This document shows positions 38,663-48,900 of a stretch of 64,000 nt of DNA, in pieces (within the stretch, counting starts at the first letter, position 1; every line of letters begins with the position of its first letter). Made by a program: the position numbers and the translations under genes. Origin of the DNA: Bacteroidetes bacterium OLB11 (GTDB lineage: Bacteria > Bacteroidota > Bacteroidia > Chitinophagales > Chitinophagaceae); NCBI GenBank assembly GCA_001567165.1, contig LNFQ01000033.1, positions 1 through 64,000 of the forward strand, read 5' to 3'. The notes below the pieces were generated by a model, which was not told the DNA's origin, searched no databases, and saw only the letters and a list, made by a program, of their open reading frames with translations.

Positions 38663-40075
38663 ATGCAAAATTTTATTCTATACTTATCATATTTAATCGG
38701 GAGCATTACATTTATCGTAGGACTTAAAATGCTATCACATCCTGAAACAGCTCGCAAAGGAAACTTAGTGGCAGCAGTAGGGATGACGATTGCCATTATT
38801 GCTACTATCTTTTTTTATACAGATTCAGACGGCAACCATTTGTCAAATTATATCTGGATATTTGTGGGGCTCATCATCGGCTCAGTATTGGGAGTGCTAA
38901 TGGCCAAAAAGGTTCAAATGACAGCAATGCCACAAATGGTCAGTTTGTTTAATGGAATGGGAGGTGCATGTGCGGCCATCATTTCCATTATTGAAATTAA
39001 ACATTTAATTCATCATGGAGGTGAACCGAGTTCACTCATTTTACTCACGATTTTATTAGGATTAGTGATTGGTACTATTTCATTTTTTGGTTCGATGATA
39101 GCTTTCGGAAAATTAAATGGAAATATCAAAGATAAAACATTGCCTGCTCAACAAGTGATTAATCTTGGTTTGTTAGCAATCATCATTGCTTTGATAATTG
39201 TCATTATTGGAGGTTTTACAGGGATCGCTTTGATTACTTTATTTTGGTGTTTACTCATTATTTCAGCGCTTTATGGTGTATTGTTTGTGATGCCGATTGG
39301 AGGTGCCGATATGCCTGTTGTGATTTCGCTTTTGAATTCCTTCACGGGTGTAGCTGCAGCATGTGGAGGTTTTTTATATGATAATCCAGTGATGCTAACT
39401 GGGGGGATATTGGTTGGAAGTGCAGGTACTATTTTAACGATTTTGATGTGCAATGCAATGAATCGTTCGTTAGTAAATGTGATTGTGGGTGCATTTGGAG
39501 GTAATAAATCAGGAGCTTCATCTGGCGATAGTGCGGCTGGTGGTGCTTACAAAGAAATTTCATTGAGTGATTCAGCTGTGTTGATGGCTTACAGTAAGAA
39601 GGTTGTAATCGTGCCTGGGTATGGATTAGCAGTAGCACAGGCTCAGCACACTTGTCATGAATTAGAAAAAATATTGGAAGAAAAAGGAGTAGAAGTTTGT
39701 TATGCAATTCATCCAGTTGCGGGGCGTATGCCAGGACACATGAACGTATTGTTGGCAGAGGCTGATGTTTCTTATGATAAATTAAAAGAAATGGAAGAAA
39801 TCAACCCTGAGTTTTCACAAACCGATGTGGTCTTAATTTTAGGTGCAAATGATGTGGTGAATCCTGCTGCTAAAAGTGATCCGGCTTCGCCAATTTATGG
39901 AATGCCTATTTTGGAAGTTGAAAATGCTCATCATGTGATTGTAAACAAAAGGAGTATGAAACCGGGTTATGCTGGAATTGAAAATGCACTTTTCTTTCAA
40001 CCAAAAACTTCGATGCTTTTTGGAGATGCCAAAAAAGTTTTACAAGATTTAGTTTCTGAGCTGAAAAATATGTAA
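38663..40075 (+). CDS. pntB: NAD(P) transhydrogenase subunit beta
   Basis: 470 residues: about nine membrane helices (with FNGMGGACAA and GGADMPVVISLLNS) followed by the NADP(H)-binding domain III, where VPGYGLAVAQAQH, HPVAGRMPGHMNVLLAEA and VLILGANDVVNPAA are the family fingerprints. Completes the transhydrogenase. Its stop is only 20 bp from the convergent gene on the other strand, with no clear terminator between. Confidence 0.95.
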   Translation: MQNFILYLSYLIGSITFIVGLKMLSHPETARKGNLVAAVGMTIAIIATIFFYTDSDGNHLSNYIWIFVGLIIGSVLGVLMAKKVQMTAMPQMVSLFNGMGGACAAIISIIEIKHLIHHGGEPSSLILLTILLGLVIGTISFFGSMIAFGKLNGNIKDKTLPAQQVINLGLLAIIIALIIVIIGGFTGIALITLFWCLLIISALYGVLFVMPIGGADMPVVISLLNSFTGVAAACGGFLYDNPVMLTGGILVGSAGTILTILMCNAMNRSLVNVIVGAFGGNKSGASSGDSAAGGAYKEISLSDSAVLMAYSKKVVIVPGYGLAVAQAQHTCHELEKILEEKGVEVCYAIHPVAGRMPGHMNVLLAEADVSYDKLKEMEEINPEFSQTDVVLILGANDVVNPAAKSDPASPIYGMPILEVENAHHVIVNKRSMKPGYAGIENALFFQPKTSMLFGDAKKVLQDLVSELKNM

Positions 40076-40095
40076 TCTAAGTTTTAAACCTAAAA

Positions 40096-40455
40096 TTATG
40101 AATGAATGATTTTCTTTTTGAAAGATAAAATCCAAGAAATGCATTGTGGCAAAATGAGGTTGAGCTCATAAATACCATATACCAAAATCAAGAGAAAAAG
40201 TCCCTGTTTCAATTGAAGAAAAAAGAAATAGGAAGAAAGTGAATTAGGATGAATCGTAGCAAGAGAAAGGAGTAATAAGCACATAAAACAAAGAAAGAAA
40301 ATCGGAAAAATCTTCCATTCACTTTCTAATTGAACTTGCTCATTTTTTAATTTTTGAATAATCTTATTTTCAAGTTCAGGTGGAAAATTTTCTTCTGCTT
40401 GTGTTTTTAAGACAACAAAAAAACCATCATCATATTTATTATTTTGGTTCACCAT
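40096..40455 (-). CDS. Small membrane protein downstream of the ECF sigma factor
   Basis: 119 residues: an N-terminal soluble part of about 45 residues with a charged helix (PPELENKIIQKLKN), then two hydrophobic segments (about 48-66 and 82-105). No named family recognised. Placed 6 bp after the ECF sigma gene on the same strand, it could act as an anti-sigma-like membrane partner, but no anti-sigma motif is visible; this is inference. Confidence 0.55.
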   Translation of the reverse strand: MVNQNNKYDDGFFVVLKTQAEENFPPELENKIIQKLKNEQVQLESEWKIFPIFFLCFMCLLLLSLATIHPNSLSSYFFFLQLKQGLFLLILVYGIYELNLILPQCISWILSFKKKIIHS

Positions 40456-40461
40456 GCTAAA

Positions 40462-40998
40462 TTACGATTTTTCATATTCATATTTAAAATTTTTTCGAGC
40501 CCGATGTAATAAAACTTTTACATTAGACTCTGTATAGCTCAGTATTTGGGCAATTTCTTTTATCGACATTTCTTCCAGATAAAAAAGCGATAAAACACTT
40601 GCTTCTTTTTCGTTCAATTTTTGAAGAATCATCGAAATTTTCATTTTTAATTCTTTTGAATTTAAATATTCAGAAGGAGGAACAGACAGTTTTATTTCTT
40701 CATTATTTGCATCATTGATTTCTTGCCAGAGAAATTTTTTTTCAAGTTTTAATATTCGCACACATTCATTGAGCACAATACGAAGTAGCCATGTTTTAAA
40801 CGAACTTTGTTGCTGAAACTGATGGATATAATGAAACGCATTAATGAAACTCGTTTGCACAGCTTCTTCTGCCAAGGTATTATTTTTGCAGACAGTCATT
40901 GCCATTTGCCATGCAGAAGAAACGTGGATACGGTATAAATGCCTAAAGGAGTTTATATCGCCTTGTTTTATTTGTTGTATAAGATGTTGCTCGTCCAA
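40462..40998 (-). CDS. ECF-type RNA polymerase sigma factor
   Basis: 178 residues with sigma region 2 (FRHLYRIHVSSAWQMAM, AEEAVQTSFINAF and SFKTWLLRIVLNEC) and region 4 (ASVLSLFYLEEMSIKEIAQ, then ESNVKVLLHRARKNF helix-turn-helix). Extracytoplasmic-function sigma factors direct stress or envelope regulons. It is third in the order of transcription after the DUF6249-like and GIN-domain genes, with gaps of 10 and 6 bp, which is unusual since the sigma gene generally comes first. Confidence 0.88.
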   Translation of the reverse strand: MDEQHLIQQIKQGDINSFRHLYRIHVSSAWQMAMTVCKNNTLAEEAVQTSFINAFHYIHQFQQQSSFKTWLLRIVLNECVRILKLEKKFLWQEINDANNEEIKLSVPPSEYLNSKELKMKISMILQKLNEKEASVLSLFYLEEMSIKEIAQILSYTESNVKVLLHRARKNFKYEYEKS

Positions 40999-41008
40999 TA
41001 GTGAGTCA

Positions 41009-41767
41009 TTATTTTTTATTAATGCTTCCTACTCCTTTCGAATCGATATCGGCAATGATTGCAGGACCGCTATATTCAATATCGCCAATGCCTTTATTTT
41101 TTAGATATAATGAATCAGTAGCCATAACCTCCACATCACCAACTCCACTATTAAAAACTTGTGCGACACTTGCCCATAAATAATCAGCTTCGATGTCGCC
41201 AGAGCCTCGATTTTCGAGTTTTACAAAACGGGTTTTTCCTTTCAGTTCAATATCTCCGACCCCTTCGTTTGTGACGTGAGTTTCTTGAGCAACATTCACA
41301 GTTAACTTAATATCTCCCACACCTTTGTTTTGAATGATAAGTTGCTCAGCCCTTAATGTGTCATGGTTTAGAATATCTCCTACGCCGGTTTGCAACACTT
41401 TATTAAGCGATTTGCAATGGATTTTCACTTTGATTTTTGGAGAAGAATTTAAATCTAAGTTTATATTTTTTATAGATTGAAAATTAATTGTAAGTTCATT
41501 ATTTGCAAAAGTGCTATTATTTTTATATTTAGAATGGTCATAAGAAAACAGTACAAATTCATTTTCAGAAGGAATGATTTCAATGCGGCAATTTGCTTTA
41601 GAGTTTAAAATTTGAATATCTGTAATTTCAATGGAATCTGCTGTGAATGGAGTCTGTATATTGGTTTGACTTGAAAAAGAATCTTTAGAATAGTCATAAC
41701 CAATAAAGATTACAGCTACAGCTAAAAGAATGAGTCCTATGCCATAAACTAATTTATTATTTTTCAT
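41009..41767 (-). CDS. Head GIN domain (DUF2807) protein
   Basis: 252 residues with an N-terminal signal anchor (about 5-24). From about residue 125 on, a repeated G-V-G-D-I/V motif occurs seven times at roughly 20-residue spacing (GVGDILN, GVGDIKL, GVGDIEL, GSGDIEA, GVGDVEV, GIGDIEY, GVGSINK), the pattern of the right-handed beta-helix of the GIN/DUF2807 family. These are putative surface or periplasmic adhesin-like proteins. Transcribed just before the ECF sigma factor gene. Confidence 0.8.
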   Translation of the reverse strand: MKNNKLVYGIGLILLAVAVIFIGYDYSKDSFSSQTNIQTPFTADSIEITDIQILNSKANCRIEIIPSENEFVLFSYDHSKYKNNSTFANNELTINFQSIKNINLDLNSSPKIKVKIHCKSLNKVLQTGVGDILNHDTLRAEQLIIQNKGVGDIKLTVNVAQETHVTNEGVGDIELKGKTRFVKLENRGSGDIEADYLWASVAQVFNSGVGDVEVMATDSLYLKNKGIGDIEYSGPAIIADIDSKGVGSINKK

Positions 41768-41792
41768 TTTATGTGAAATGATGTTTTAAAGG

Positions 41793-42173
41793 TTATTTAA
41801 TCTGGTTATCTTGTTTTTCTAAAAATGGACTTAAAATGTTGACAAGTCCAAGGAAGAATAATATGGAGCCAGTTATGCTAAATGGGATTTGGATATCGGT
41901 TTGCTTTGAAATAAAATAGCCGACTAATAATCCGAGTGCAATGGCGATCATGTTAAATCCTTTGCTGAGTGGCGTTTTACTGTTTGTTGGTTGAAAACTC
42001 TCGTTGAGAGGTGGTGGAGTTAAGCCTTTTTCAATCATTAATTTTCTTTCATCCATAATTCTATTTTTATTTTTATAATAAAAATAGATAGCCAGAATAG
42101 GAAGTAAAAAAGTGAAAAAGATGGCAAAAAATGGAATGAATGATTCAGGGTCAATCGATAAAAGTTTATACAT
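41793..42173 (-). CDS. DUF6249-like membrane protein
   Basis: 126 residues: hydrophobic segments at about 13-33, 72-88 and 97-113, and a cytoplasmic linker with RIMDERKLMIEKGLTPPPL, the signature I associate with DUF6249-type proteins that sit next to ECF sigma/GIN genes in Bacteroidota. Function unknown. First gene of the four-gene minus-strand unit. Confidence 0.6.
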   Translation of the reverse strand: MYKLLSIDPESFIPFFAIFFTFLLPILAIYFYYKNKNRIMDERKLMIEKGLTPPPLNESFQPTNSKTPLSKGFNMIAIALGLLVGYFISKQTDIQIPFSITGSILFFLGLVNILSPFLEKQDNQIK

Positions 42174-42429
42174 AAAATATTTGTTTATATGATTAGAAAG
42201 AAGATTGTGATAAAAGGTTACAAAAATGGAGCAGTTTTTTTTTAAATGAGATGATTTTTTTTAGTTAATAGAGGAAATAAAAGATGTCTTTGTCCAACTA
42301 TATATGAAAAAACAGCGTCTAAAAAAGAAAATAATAGGTTTTTATAACTATCATTAGAAAGAAGTTGCTTGATTTTACAAATTTGATGCAACTTTAATTG
42401 AATATTGTTATAAAAAAATAATCTAAAAA
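42174..42429. other. Divergent intergenic region
   Basis: No gene seen. Holds the regulatory regions of the ECF sigma cluster on the minus strand and of the large type B sorting-domain gene on the plus strand. Confidence 0.4.
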
Positions 42430-42460
42430 TTGATTTAAAATTAAAATTATATTATCTTTA
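42430..42460 (+). promoter_or_regulatory. Candidate promoter of the 42491 gene
   Basis: TTG at 42430-42432 and TATCTTTA at 42453-42460 fit the -33/-7 pattern with 20 bp between them and one mismatch in the -7 box. The start codon is 30 bp further. Confidence 0.35.
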
Positions 42461-42490
42461 TACGCATTTTGTACATATTATATAAAATTT

Positions 42491-45484
42491 ATGAACGCAA
42501 TAAAAATTACATCTATCCTTTTTCTTATCGTTTGCATGATAAGTTTATCAAAGTCAACTTATGCAACTCACGCATCCGGTGGTGAATTAATTTATGAGCA
42601 AGTTCCAGGTCAAACAAACCAATATCGATTTATTTTTAAATTTTATAGAAGTTGTGGTGATCCAGCAATACCTGGAAATCAAGCAGCTACGGCGCCAACA
42701 AGCATGCCCCTTTGTGCCAAAAATAGTTGTGGATTGCCAGCCCCCACTTTGCCTACTATGCAGTTGTACGTTCCGGTAGGAGGTGTGTTGCCAAACGGTA
42801 ATATTCAAGGAGCTCCTATTTCTTATGGATGCCCAAACACAGGGAATAAATGTACAGACTTATATTCATCTTTGCCGGGTTATCAAGAATATTGGTACAC
42901 GAGTATTGTAACATTAACCAGCGATTGCAATAATTGGGTTTTTTGGACATATTTAAATGCAAGAAATGGAAATATCAATAATCTCGTTACACCGGGAAGT
43001 CAAAATTTATTTGTAGAAACTACTTTTGATAACTCAAATGGAAAAAATAATAACAGTTCTCCTTATTTCTCAAATCCTCCAATTCCTTTTTTATGTGTCA
43101 ATATGCCTTACACATACAACAACGGAGCGATAGATGTGGATAATGATTCTCTTACATTTGAATCAATTGCACCTAGAAATCAATCTGGTTGTAACTATAA
43201 TCCGAATGCTATTTTCTTAAATCCATGGACAGCTACAGAACCTTTTAACACAAACAATACTTTTAATGTCAATCCAATTACAGGAGAAACTTCATTTACT
43301 GCAGCTACTCAAGGAATTTATGTAATCACAATTAAAGTAAATGAATGGCGAAATGGAGTACTCATCGGATATGTACTGCGTGATATTCAAATGTATGTGG
43401 GGCCTTGTAATTCACCAACTCCTACTGGACTTATAGATACAAATACGATAGTTGGAGGTCAAATGATTAATGGAATTATCGAAGGATGTGCGGGAGATAC
43501 ATTGAAGTTTTGTTATAATATGACCTCAACAAATCCAAATGCAATTTTAGTCGCATCGGACAATCATAATGTTGCCACACCGGGGGCTGATATCACCTAT
43601 ACCGGTACTTATACTCAAAACATGCAAGGTTGTTTTTCATGGGCGACATCAGTTTTAGATACAGGACTACATATCCTAACAGTAACTATCAAAGATTCTT
43701 CATGCCCACCAAATGGCTTTATATTATCTGGGTCACTAACGATTCCAATTCGGATAAACCCCATAACTCAAGCCTTTGGGGATACCATTATGTGTAATGG
43801 CGGTGCAGCTCAATTGCAAGCTTATGGAGGTTCGTCCTTCATTTGGACAGTATTGCCTGGTGGAGATAATATTGGCTCTTTATCTTGTACGAATTGTCCA
43901 AACCCAATAGCTACACCATCAACAACTACCTCTTATGTCGTCACGAGTGATTTGGTTTCGATATGTAATAAGAGTGTCGATACAGTTGTCGTCCAGGTAG
44001 CTCCAAATCCAAATATTACAATCACTCCTAATAGCACAACTTGTGTAAATGCTGACTTTCAATTGAATGCGTCTGCTGGTCCTCCTGGCCCAAATTACAC
44101 ATATTCTTGGGCTCCAGCTACTTACCTCAACGACCCGAATATACCAAACCCAATCGTGCATAATCCTCAGGGTACAATCACTTACACTGTTACTGTTATC
44201 CCAAATAACTTAGCAGCTTGTCAATCAACTGCTACCGTTACAATCAATGTATTACTAGGATTTGATATTGGAAATCATGACACCACAATTTGTGATGGAG
44301 ATGTGGTGCAAATAACAGGAGGAGGCGATCCTTTATATACCTATCAGTGGACTCCAGCAACTTTTGTTTCCAATCCAAATATACTCACTCCCACAATTAC
44401 ACCAACTCCTTTTGGAGATTATCCTTATACAGTCACTGCAAGTTATCCAGGTTGCCCTGATTCAACTAAAAATATAACCATTACTGTTGAGCCCATACCT
44501 GTTGTCAATGCAGGGCCAGATTTACTCATGTGTACAGGCGATACTTTGCATATTCATGGATTGGTTACTCCACTTGGATTTAACGGGTATTCATATAGTT
44601 GGAGTCCTATATCTGATATTGATTTTCCAACTGAATTAGATATTGTTTTTGATGGAGCTAGTAATACCACTCTCACCCTCTCTGCAACCACTCCAGCAGG
44701 ATGCTCTTCAACAGACTTTATGATAGTGACTGTGAAATCACCATCTTTCATAACTGCATTTTCTGACAAGGCTATTTGCCCGAACGACTCAGTTAAGATT
44801 TATGCCATAGGAAGTTCAGGCTTTTATGAATGGTGGCCAAAAGATTTTATCACGAAAACACAAAATGATACAATTATAGTGAAACCGATTACCTCAACTG
44901 ATTTCTTTGTGATGGGAGTTGATACAGATGGATGTTTAGATACAGCAAAAGTAAGTATTATCGTAAATCCGGATGCTGTTTTAGATGCTGGGGATACTCA
45001 AATAATCTACCCAGGGGAATCTGCTCAGTTGTATGCAAGTGGTAATTGTAGTTTCTTCCAATGGAGTCCGCCTTATGCACTTAGTGACACCAAAATACAA
45101 AACCCAATAGCAACGCCTTCTGTTAGCACACGCTATTTTGTAACTGCTTCTACTGAAGCCGGTTGCTCTGTAATTGATTCAGTAGATGTATTGGTAAGTC
45201 CTGAAAGTATCATTGAATTGCCAAATGCATTTTCACCTGGTGCAGGAACAAGTATAAATGACGAATTGAGAATTATTGTTAAAGGTATTGTCAAATTAAA
45301 TTCATTTAAATTGTTTAATCGTTGGGGTGAAGAAGTATTTAGTACATCTGATATTGAAAAAGGGTGGAATGGACAATATAAAGGCAAACCACAACCAATC
45401 GGAGTTTATGTTTATGTTATTGATGCTGTAAGTCAATCAGGCAAACGTTTTTACAAACAAGGAAATGTTACACTGATTAGATAA
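42491..45484 (+). CDS. Large secreted protein with type B T9SS (gliding motility-associated) C-terminal domain
   Basis: 997 residues. A signal peptide (1-25, ending TYA) leads to THASGGELIYEQV and FKFYRSCGD, the N-terminal module shared by many Bacteroidota surface adhesins. Then several Ig/PKD-like repeats of 80-90 residues with Cys pairs and FYEWWP/YSWSP cores (about 420-900). The last 90 residues are the type B sorting domain: LPNAFSPG, FKLFNRWGEEVF and WNGQYKGKPQPIGVYVY. Such proteins are secreted by T9SS and held at the surface. Thr/Pro/Asn-rich and Cys-containing composition fits an extracellular protein. Intact over 3 kb. Confidence 0.85.
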   Translation: MNAIKITSILFLIVCMISLSKSTYATHASGGELIYEQVPGQTNQYRFIFKFYRSCGDPAIPGNQAATAPTSMPLCAKNSCGLPAPTLPTMQLYVPVGGVLPNGNIQGAPISYGCPNTGNKCTDLYSSLPGYQEYWYTSIVTLTSDCNNWVFWTYLNARNGNINNLVTPGSQNLFVETTFDNSNGKNNNSSPYFSNPPIPFLCVNMPYTYNNGAIDVDNDSLTFESIAPRNQSGCNYNPNAIFLNPWTATEPFNTNNTFNVNPITGETSFTAATQGIYVITIKVNEWRNGVLIGYVLRDIQMYVGPCNSPTPTGLIDTNTIVGGQMINGIIEGCAGDTLKFCYNMTSTNPNAILVASDNHNVATPGADITYTGTYTQNMQGCFSWATSVLDTGLHILTVTIKDSSCPPNGFILSGSLTIPIRINPITQAFGDTIMCNGGAAQLQAYGGSSFIWTVLPGGDNIGSLSCTNCPNPIATPSTTTSYVVTSDLVSICNKSVDTVVVQVAPNPNITITPNSTTCVNADFQLNASAGPPGPNYTYSWAPATYLNDPNIPNPIVHNPQGTITYTVTVIPNNLAACQSTATVTINVLLGFDIGNHDTTICDGDVVQITGGGDPLYTYQWTPATFVSNPNILTPTITPTPFGDYPYTVTASYPGCPDSTKNITITVEPIPVVNAGPDLLMCTGDTLHIHGLVTPLGFNGYSYSWSPISDIDFPTELDIVFDGASNTTLTLSATTPAGCSSTDFMIVTVKSPSFITAFSDKAICPNDSVKIYAIGSSGFYEWWPKDFITKTQNDTIIVKPITSTDFFVMGVDTDGCLDTAKVSIIVNPDAVLDAGDTQIIYPGESAQLYASGNCSFFQWSPPYALSDTKIQNPIATPSVSTRYFVTASTEAGCSVIDSVDVLVSPESIIELPNAFSPGAGTSINDELRIIVKGIVKLNSFKLFNRWGEEVFSTSDIEKGWNGQYKGKPQPIGVYVYVIDAVSQSGKRFYKQGNVTLIR

Positions 45485-45503
45485 TGACTAATAGAAAAAA
45501 TGC

Positions 45504-45540
45504 AAAAAAGAGGCTGGCATTTTGGCAGCCTCTTTTTTTT
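45504..45540 (+). terminator. Intrinsic terminator of the 42491-45484 gene
   Basis: AAAAAAGAGGCTG (45504-45516) pairs with CAGCCTCTTTTTT (45526-45538), with a 9-nt loop and a T8 tail. Confidence 0.85.
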
Positions 45541-45661
45541 GTCTTATTGTAGAAAGAACAGTATTGTTTTTTAATTATAGGCTTAATGGACAAAATTAAT
45601 GCTAAAATATCCTAAACCCTTTGTTGTCATTAATCATGAACCCAATAAAAGGGTATGAATA

Positions 45662-46397
45662 AAGTGTTTTACTCTGATAGCTCGATCACCAAAAAATGGT
45701 TTTGTAAACAAGATTTAACGCATCAAATGTTATGCTTGTGGTAAACACTTTCTTGGATGAAATAGAATACACAAACATCAAATTTGAAATCGAAGTCAAT
45801 AATTCGAACAAACGTATGAACAACTTACAGAAAAGCATAATTGTTCAATATAAAGATTCAATGTAGGCTTGATATACATGAGATTAGGTGCCTAATCAAA
45901 GAGCATCGTAAAATTGTTATTAAGATGGATACAACTTATTGAGGGCAATGTATTATTGACATGTATATAAAGAATAGTTTGACAAATGAAAATATATGAG
46001 CTTTTCACACTACATCGATATTTATTGATGGAGGAAGGGATAAAACCAATCGTTAGACTACAATCATCTTTAGCTTAGTGTAGAGAAGTCACGAATATCT
46101 TATAATAGATTAAAAAGTAGAAGAGGAAAAGTTCCAGTTCCTTCAATCGGAGACGTGTTTTTATATAGTAGGAGCAACGATAGAATGAAAGCCAATTACT
46201 GACATGTCTTTTTGTAATCATAAATGACTTTGTAATGCGTATAGTATTGCTTGAAAAGCAACTTGTCTCTTTCATATGGTGTTAGGAATATTGAACTCAA
46301 TATTCCTAACACTACAAATGCTATTGATGGATATTTTACTAACTTGAAAGTCAAACTTTGTAACCATAACGGTTTGCCGAAGAAAAGCAAAATTTAG
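45662..46397 (+). mobile_element. Decayed insertion-sequence transposase
   Basis: No open frame survives, but pieces in order across frames match a Zn-ribbon transposase of the IS256-variant type common in Bacteroidota: KNGFVNKI then RIKCYACGKHFLG (about 45700-45760), VIKMDTTY near 45918-45938 (catalytic Asp region), LCNAYSIA near 46230, and NIPNTTNAIDGYFTNLK then LCNHNGLPKKSKI (46299-46394). Stops and frameshifts are many, so decay is old. Terminal inverted repeats were not found. It sits between two genes for type B sorting-domain proteins. Confidence 0.7.
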
Positions 46398-46668
46398 TTT
46401 GTATATGGGTTTTGAAGATATATAATTCTATAAAAATACCAAACAGCTACACAATGTTGCTCTTTGATAATGACGTTCTTGTCGGATATCTATGACATCC
46501 CTGACAAATTTTTCTCCAATACAACTTGTTTCCGTTTAGGCAGACTATCAAAAGTGTAAAAAAAATATTATCAAGCATCAAAGCCTAATAATAAAGCCCC
46601 CCATTATTGTCCATTACATCTTAATACAAAATCACTAAAATAAACACTATTTGCAGACAGATTAAATA

Positions 46669-46707
46669 AAATAAGAAATCCTATCAATTTGATAGGATTT
46701 CTTATTT
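46669..46707. terminator. Strong hairpin downstream of the 46727-48697 gene
   Basis: AAATAAGAAATCCTATCA (46669-46686) and its perfect 18-base complement (46690-46707) with a 3-nt loop. On the minus strand it is followed by a T-rich stretch. Confidence 0.75.
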
Positions 46708-46726
46708 TATTTTCTTAAATCAATAT

Positions 46727-48697
46727 TTATCGAATAAGTGTCACATCGCCTTTTAGATTTTGAGTTTTTCCATTAGGATAAGCAACTCTTATTTGATAGA
46801 AGTAAACACCTGGATCTTGTGGAACTCCTTTGTATGTCCCATCCCATCCTTTATTGATGTCGCTTGTAGAGAACAATTCGACTCCCCAACGATTGAAAAT
46901 TTTAAATTCTTGAAGGTTTATGAAATTTCGACCAACTACTCTAAATATATCATTGACTCCATCTCCATTCGGAGTAAAGGCATTCGGTAAAACAACATCT
47001 GGTTGTACCACTTTAATATTAACAGATGCAGTTTGAGGGCAACCTTGCAATATACTTACTCCAGTCACAGTATAGGTGATATCTTCAAGTGGAGTAGCTA
47101 TAGGACTATTACTTTGTGAGTATGTCAAATATGTAGTAGGAGTCCAATAATAAAACGGAGCACCTGAAGCCATCAATTGAACATGATCTCCTAAATAAAT
47201 GGTGGTATCATGATTATGCAAAACCAAATTAAATGGAGGCTGAATTTCTACATTGACAGAAAGGGTATCAGTGCAACCATGTGTATCAAGTAAAATGGCA
47301 TTATAAGTTGTTTTTCCAGAGCCAGTTACAACCGGATTTGGGCAAAATTCACAACTAAGTCCATTCACCGGATACCATTGATATTGACCAGTACCACCAG
47401 TTACCCAAAGTTGCACCGGAACACCACTACATACTAAAGTATCACTCATGATATTTCCTTGTTGGAAAGGCCATACATTTACTGTGAAGTCGGCAGTATC
47501 CGAACAAATATTTTGAGTAACGATGACAGAATAAGTCGTTGTTGTGGTTGGGGTTTCTGTAATTGATTGTTGAGTGCTACCTGTACTCCATAAGTAATTT
47601 ATTCCGGCTGGCGAAGCTGTTAACACCGTGCTATTGCCTTCGCATAAGCTTGAGTCTCCTTTTATAGAAGCTACCGGCACAGGGTGTACAGTTAATAATT
47701 GAGTCATTGTATCTGCACCTGCTACATTGGATACAATCAAACGAATAGTGTAAACACCGGGTGTGTCAAAGCAAACAGTTCCTGGGTTTGGTAAAAGTGA
47801 AATACTTGGATTTCCACTCGGGAAGTCCCATCTCCAAGTTGATGGCATATTTTTGGATGAGTCAATAAATGTTATACATGAGCCAGCGCAAATTGCTGTG
47901 CTACTCATTATAAAATCGGCGATAGGAGGAACAGGAGGTATCCCTGCCGGCATACCTGGGCAAGTTGCTAAATCACTCGCACTAATATTTCCTATTGATT
48001 GAAGATTTACGGTATCATTTATAATTGTACCAGTGTAAAAACTAGGCGTTACATTAAATACAGCAAAAACTTGATTCCCAATTAATGCAAATCCGCCACC
48101 TGCTGTTTGAATTGGATGCCCTAATACAACAAATGTATCAATAGGGACACCATTAAAATCATATTTTATTAATTTGCCAGGAATGGTATGTGTTTCTAAG
48201 TGATAAAAATTATCTTGATTGTCTGACTCTAAATCATAAGGACCTGAACTAGGTGTAATCGTTGTGAGAGGAGTAGCAGCACCAGTTCCATCATATCGGT
48301 TTACCTCTCCGGTACCTCCATTTAAACTGAAAATATAATTAACTCCACCACCGGGATTCACGGTTGACACACCGTGTCCTGTGCTTGTCCAACCGGCTCC
48401 ATTATAATATGAGTACATGCTACTGCTATTAGTATAGAATGTAGGCGAAGCAGCAAGGTTTCCATTTAAATTATGGCTGATTGTTAATCCTCCCATTGGG
48501 ATGCCGGCATTAGCCATAAAAACAGTCGGATTAGTAGGAGAAACAGGTAAACCTGGATCGAACACATCTATACCTGTACCAGTGTGTATAAATACTCTAG
48601 CAGAATCAATCCCATTGCAATCAGGAAACTGTGACAAAACAAAATTTTAGAAATAAAACTAAAAAGCAAAGAAGAGTAAAAAGTAATTTCTTTTCAT
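46727..48697 (-). CDS. Secreted PKD-repeat protein with type B T9SS C-terminal domain
   Basis: The open frame of 636 residues begins mid-way at a TTG (SQFPDCNG). In the same frame upstream an ATG (48695-48697) opens MKRNYFLLFFAF, but a TAG and a TAA follow. Two opposite one-base changes (A5 run 48661-48665 shortened, T4 run 48645-48648 lengthened) give a clean signal peptide ending NFVLS. The N-terminal 220 residues look like a repeat/propeller-like module, then PKD/Ig-like repeats (SSTAICAGSCITFIDSS onward), and the type B sorting domain LPNAFTPNGDGVND, FKIFNRWG, WDGTYKG. The paralogous domain ends the 42491 protein. Confidence 0.8.
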
Positions 48698-48900
48698 TAT
48701 AAATTGAAGTTTTGTATTTAAAAAACATTTAAATATATAATTAAATTTTAATTTTTTAAATTGTTACTAAAAAAAATATTAAAAATATATGATTTATATC
48801 TATTTAAGACGAATAAAATAAATTAAAGTTTGTATTTTTTGAGTAATTATTAAGTTTTATTAATGAAGATTTTTTTAAGAAATAAAAATTGAATATGGAT

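Noticed and set aside
46196..46390. A 64-codon minus-strand hydrophobic frame
   Set aside because: The plus strand of the same stretch carries transposase motifs NIPNTTNAIDGYF and LCNHNGL, so the minus frame is incidental.
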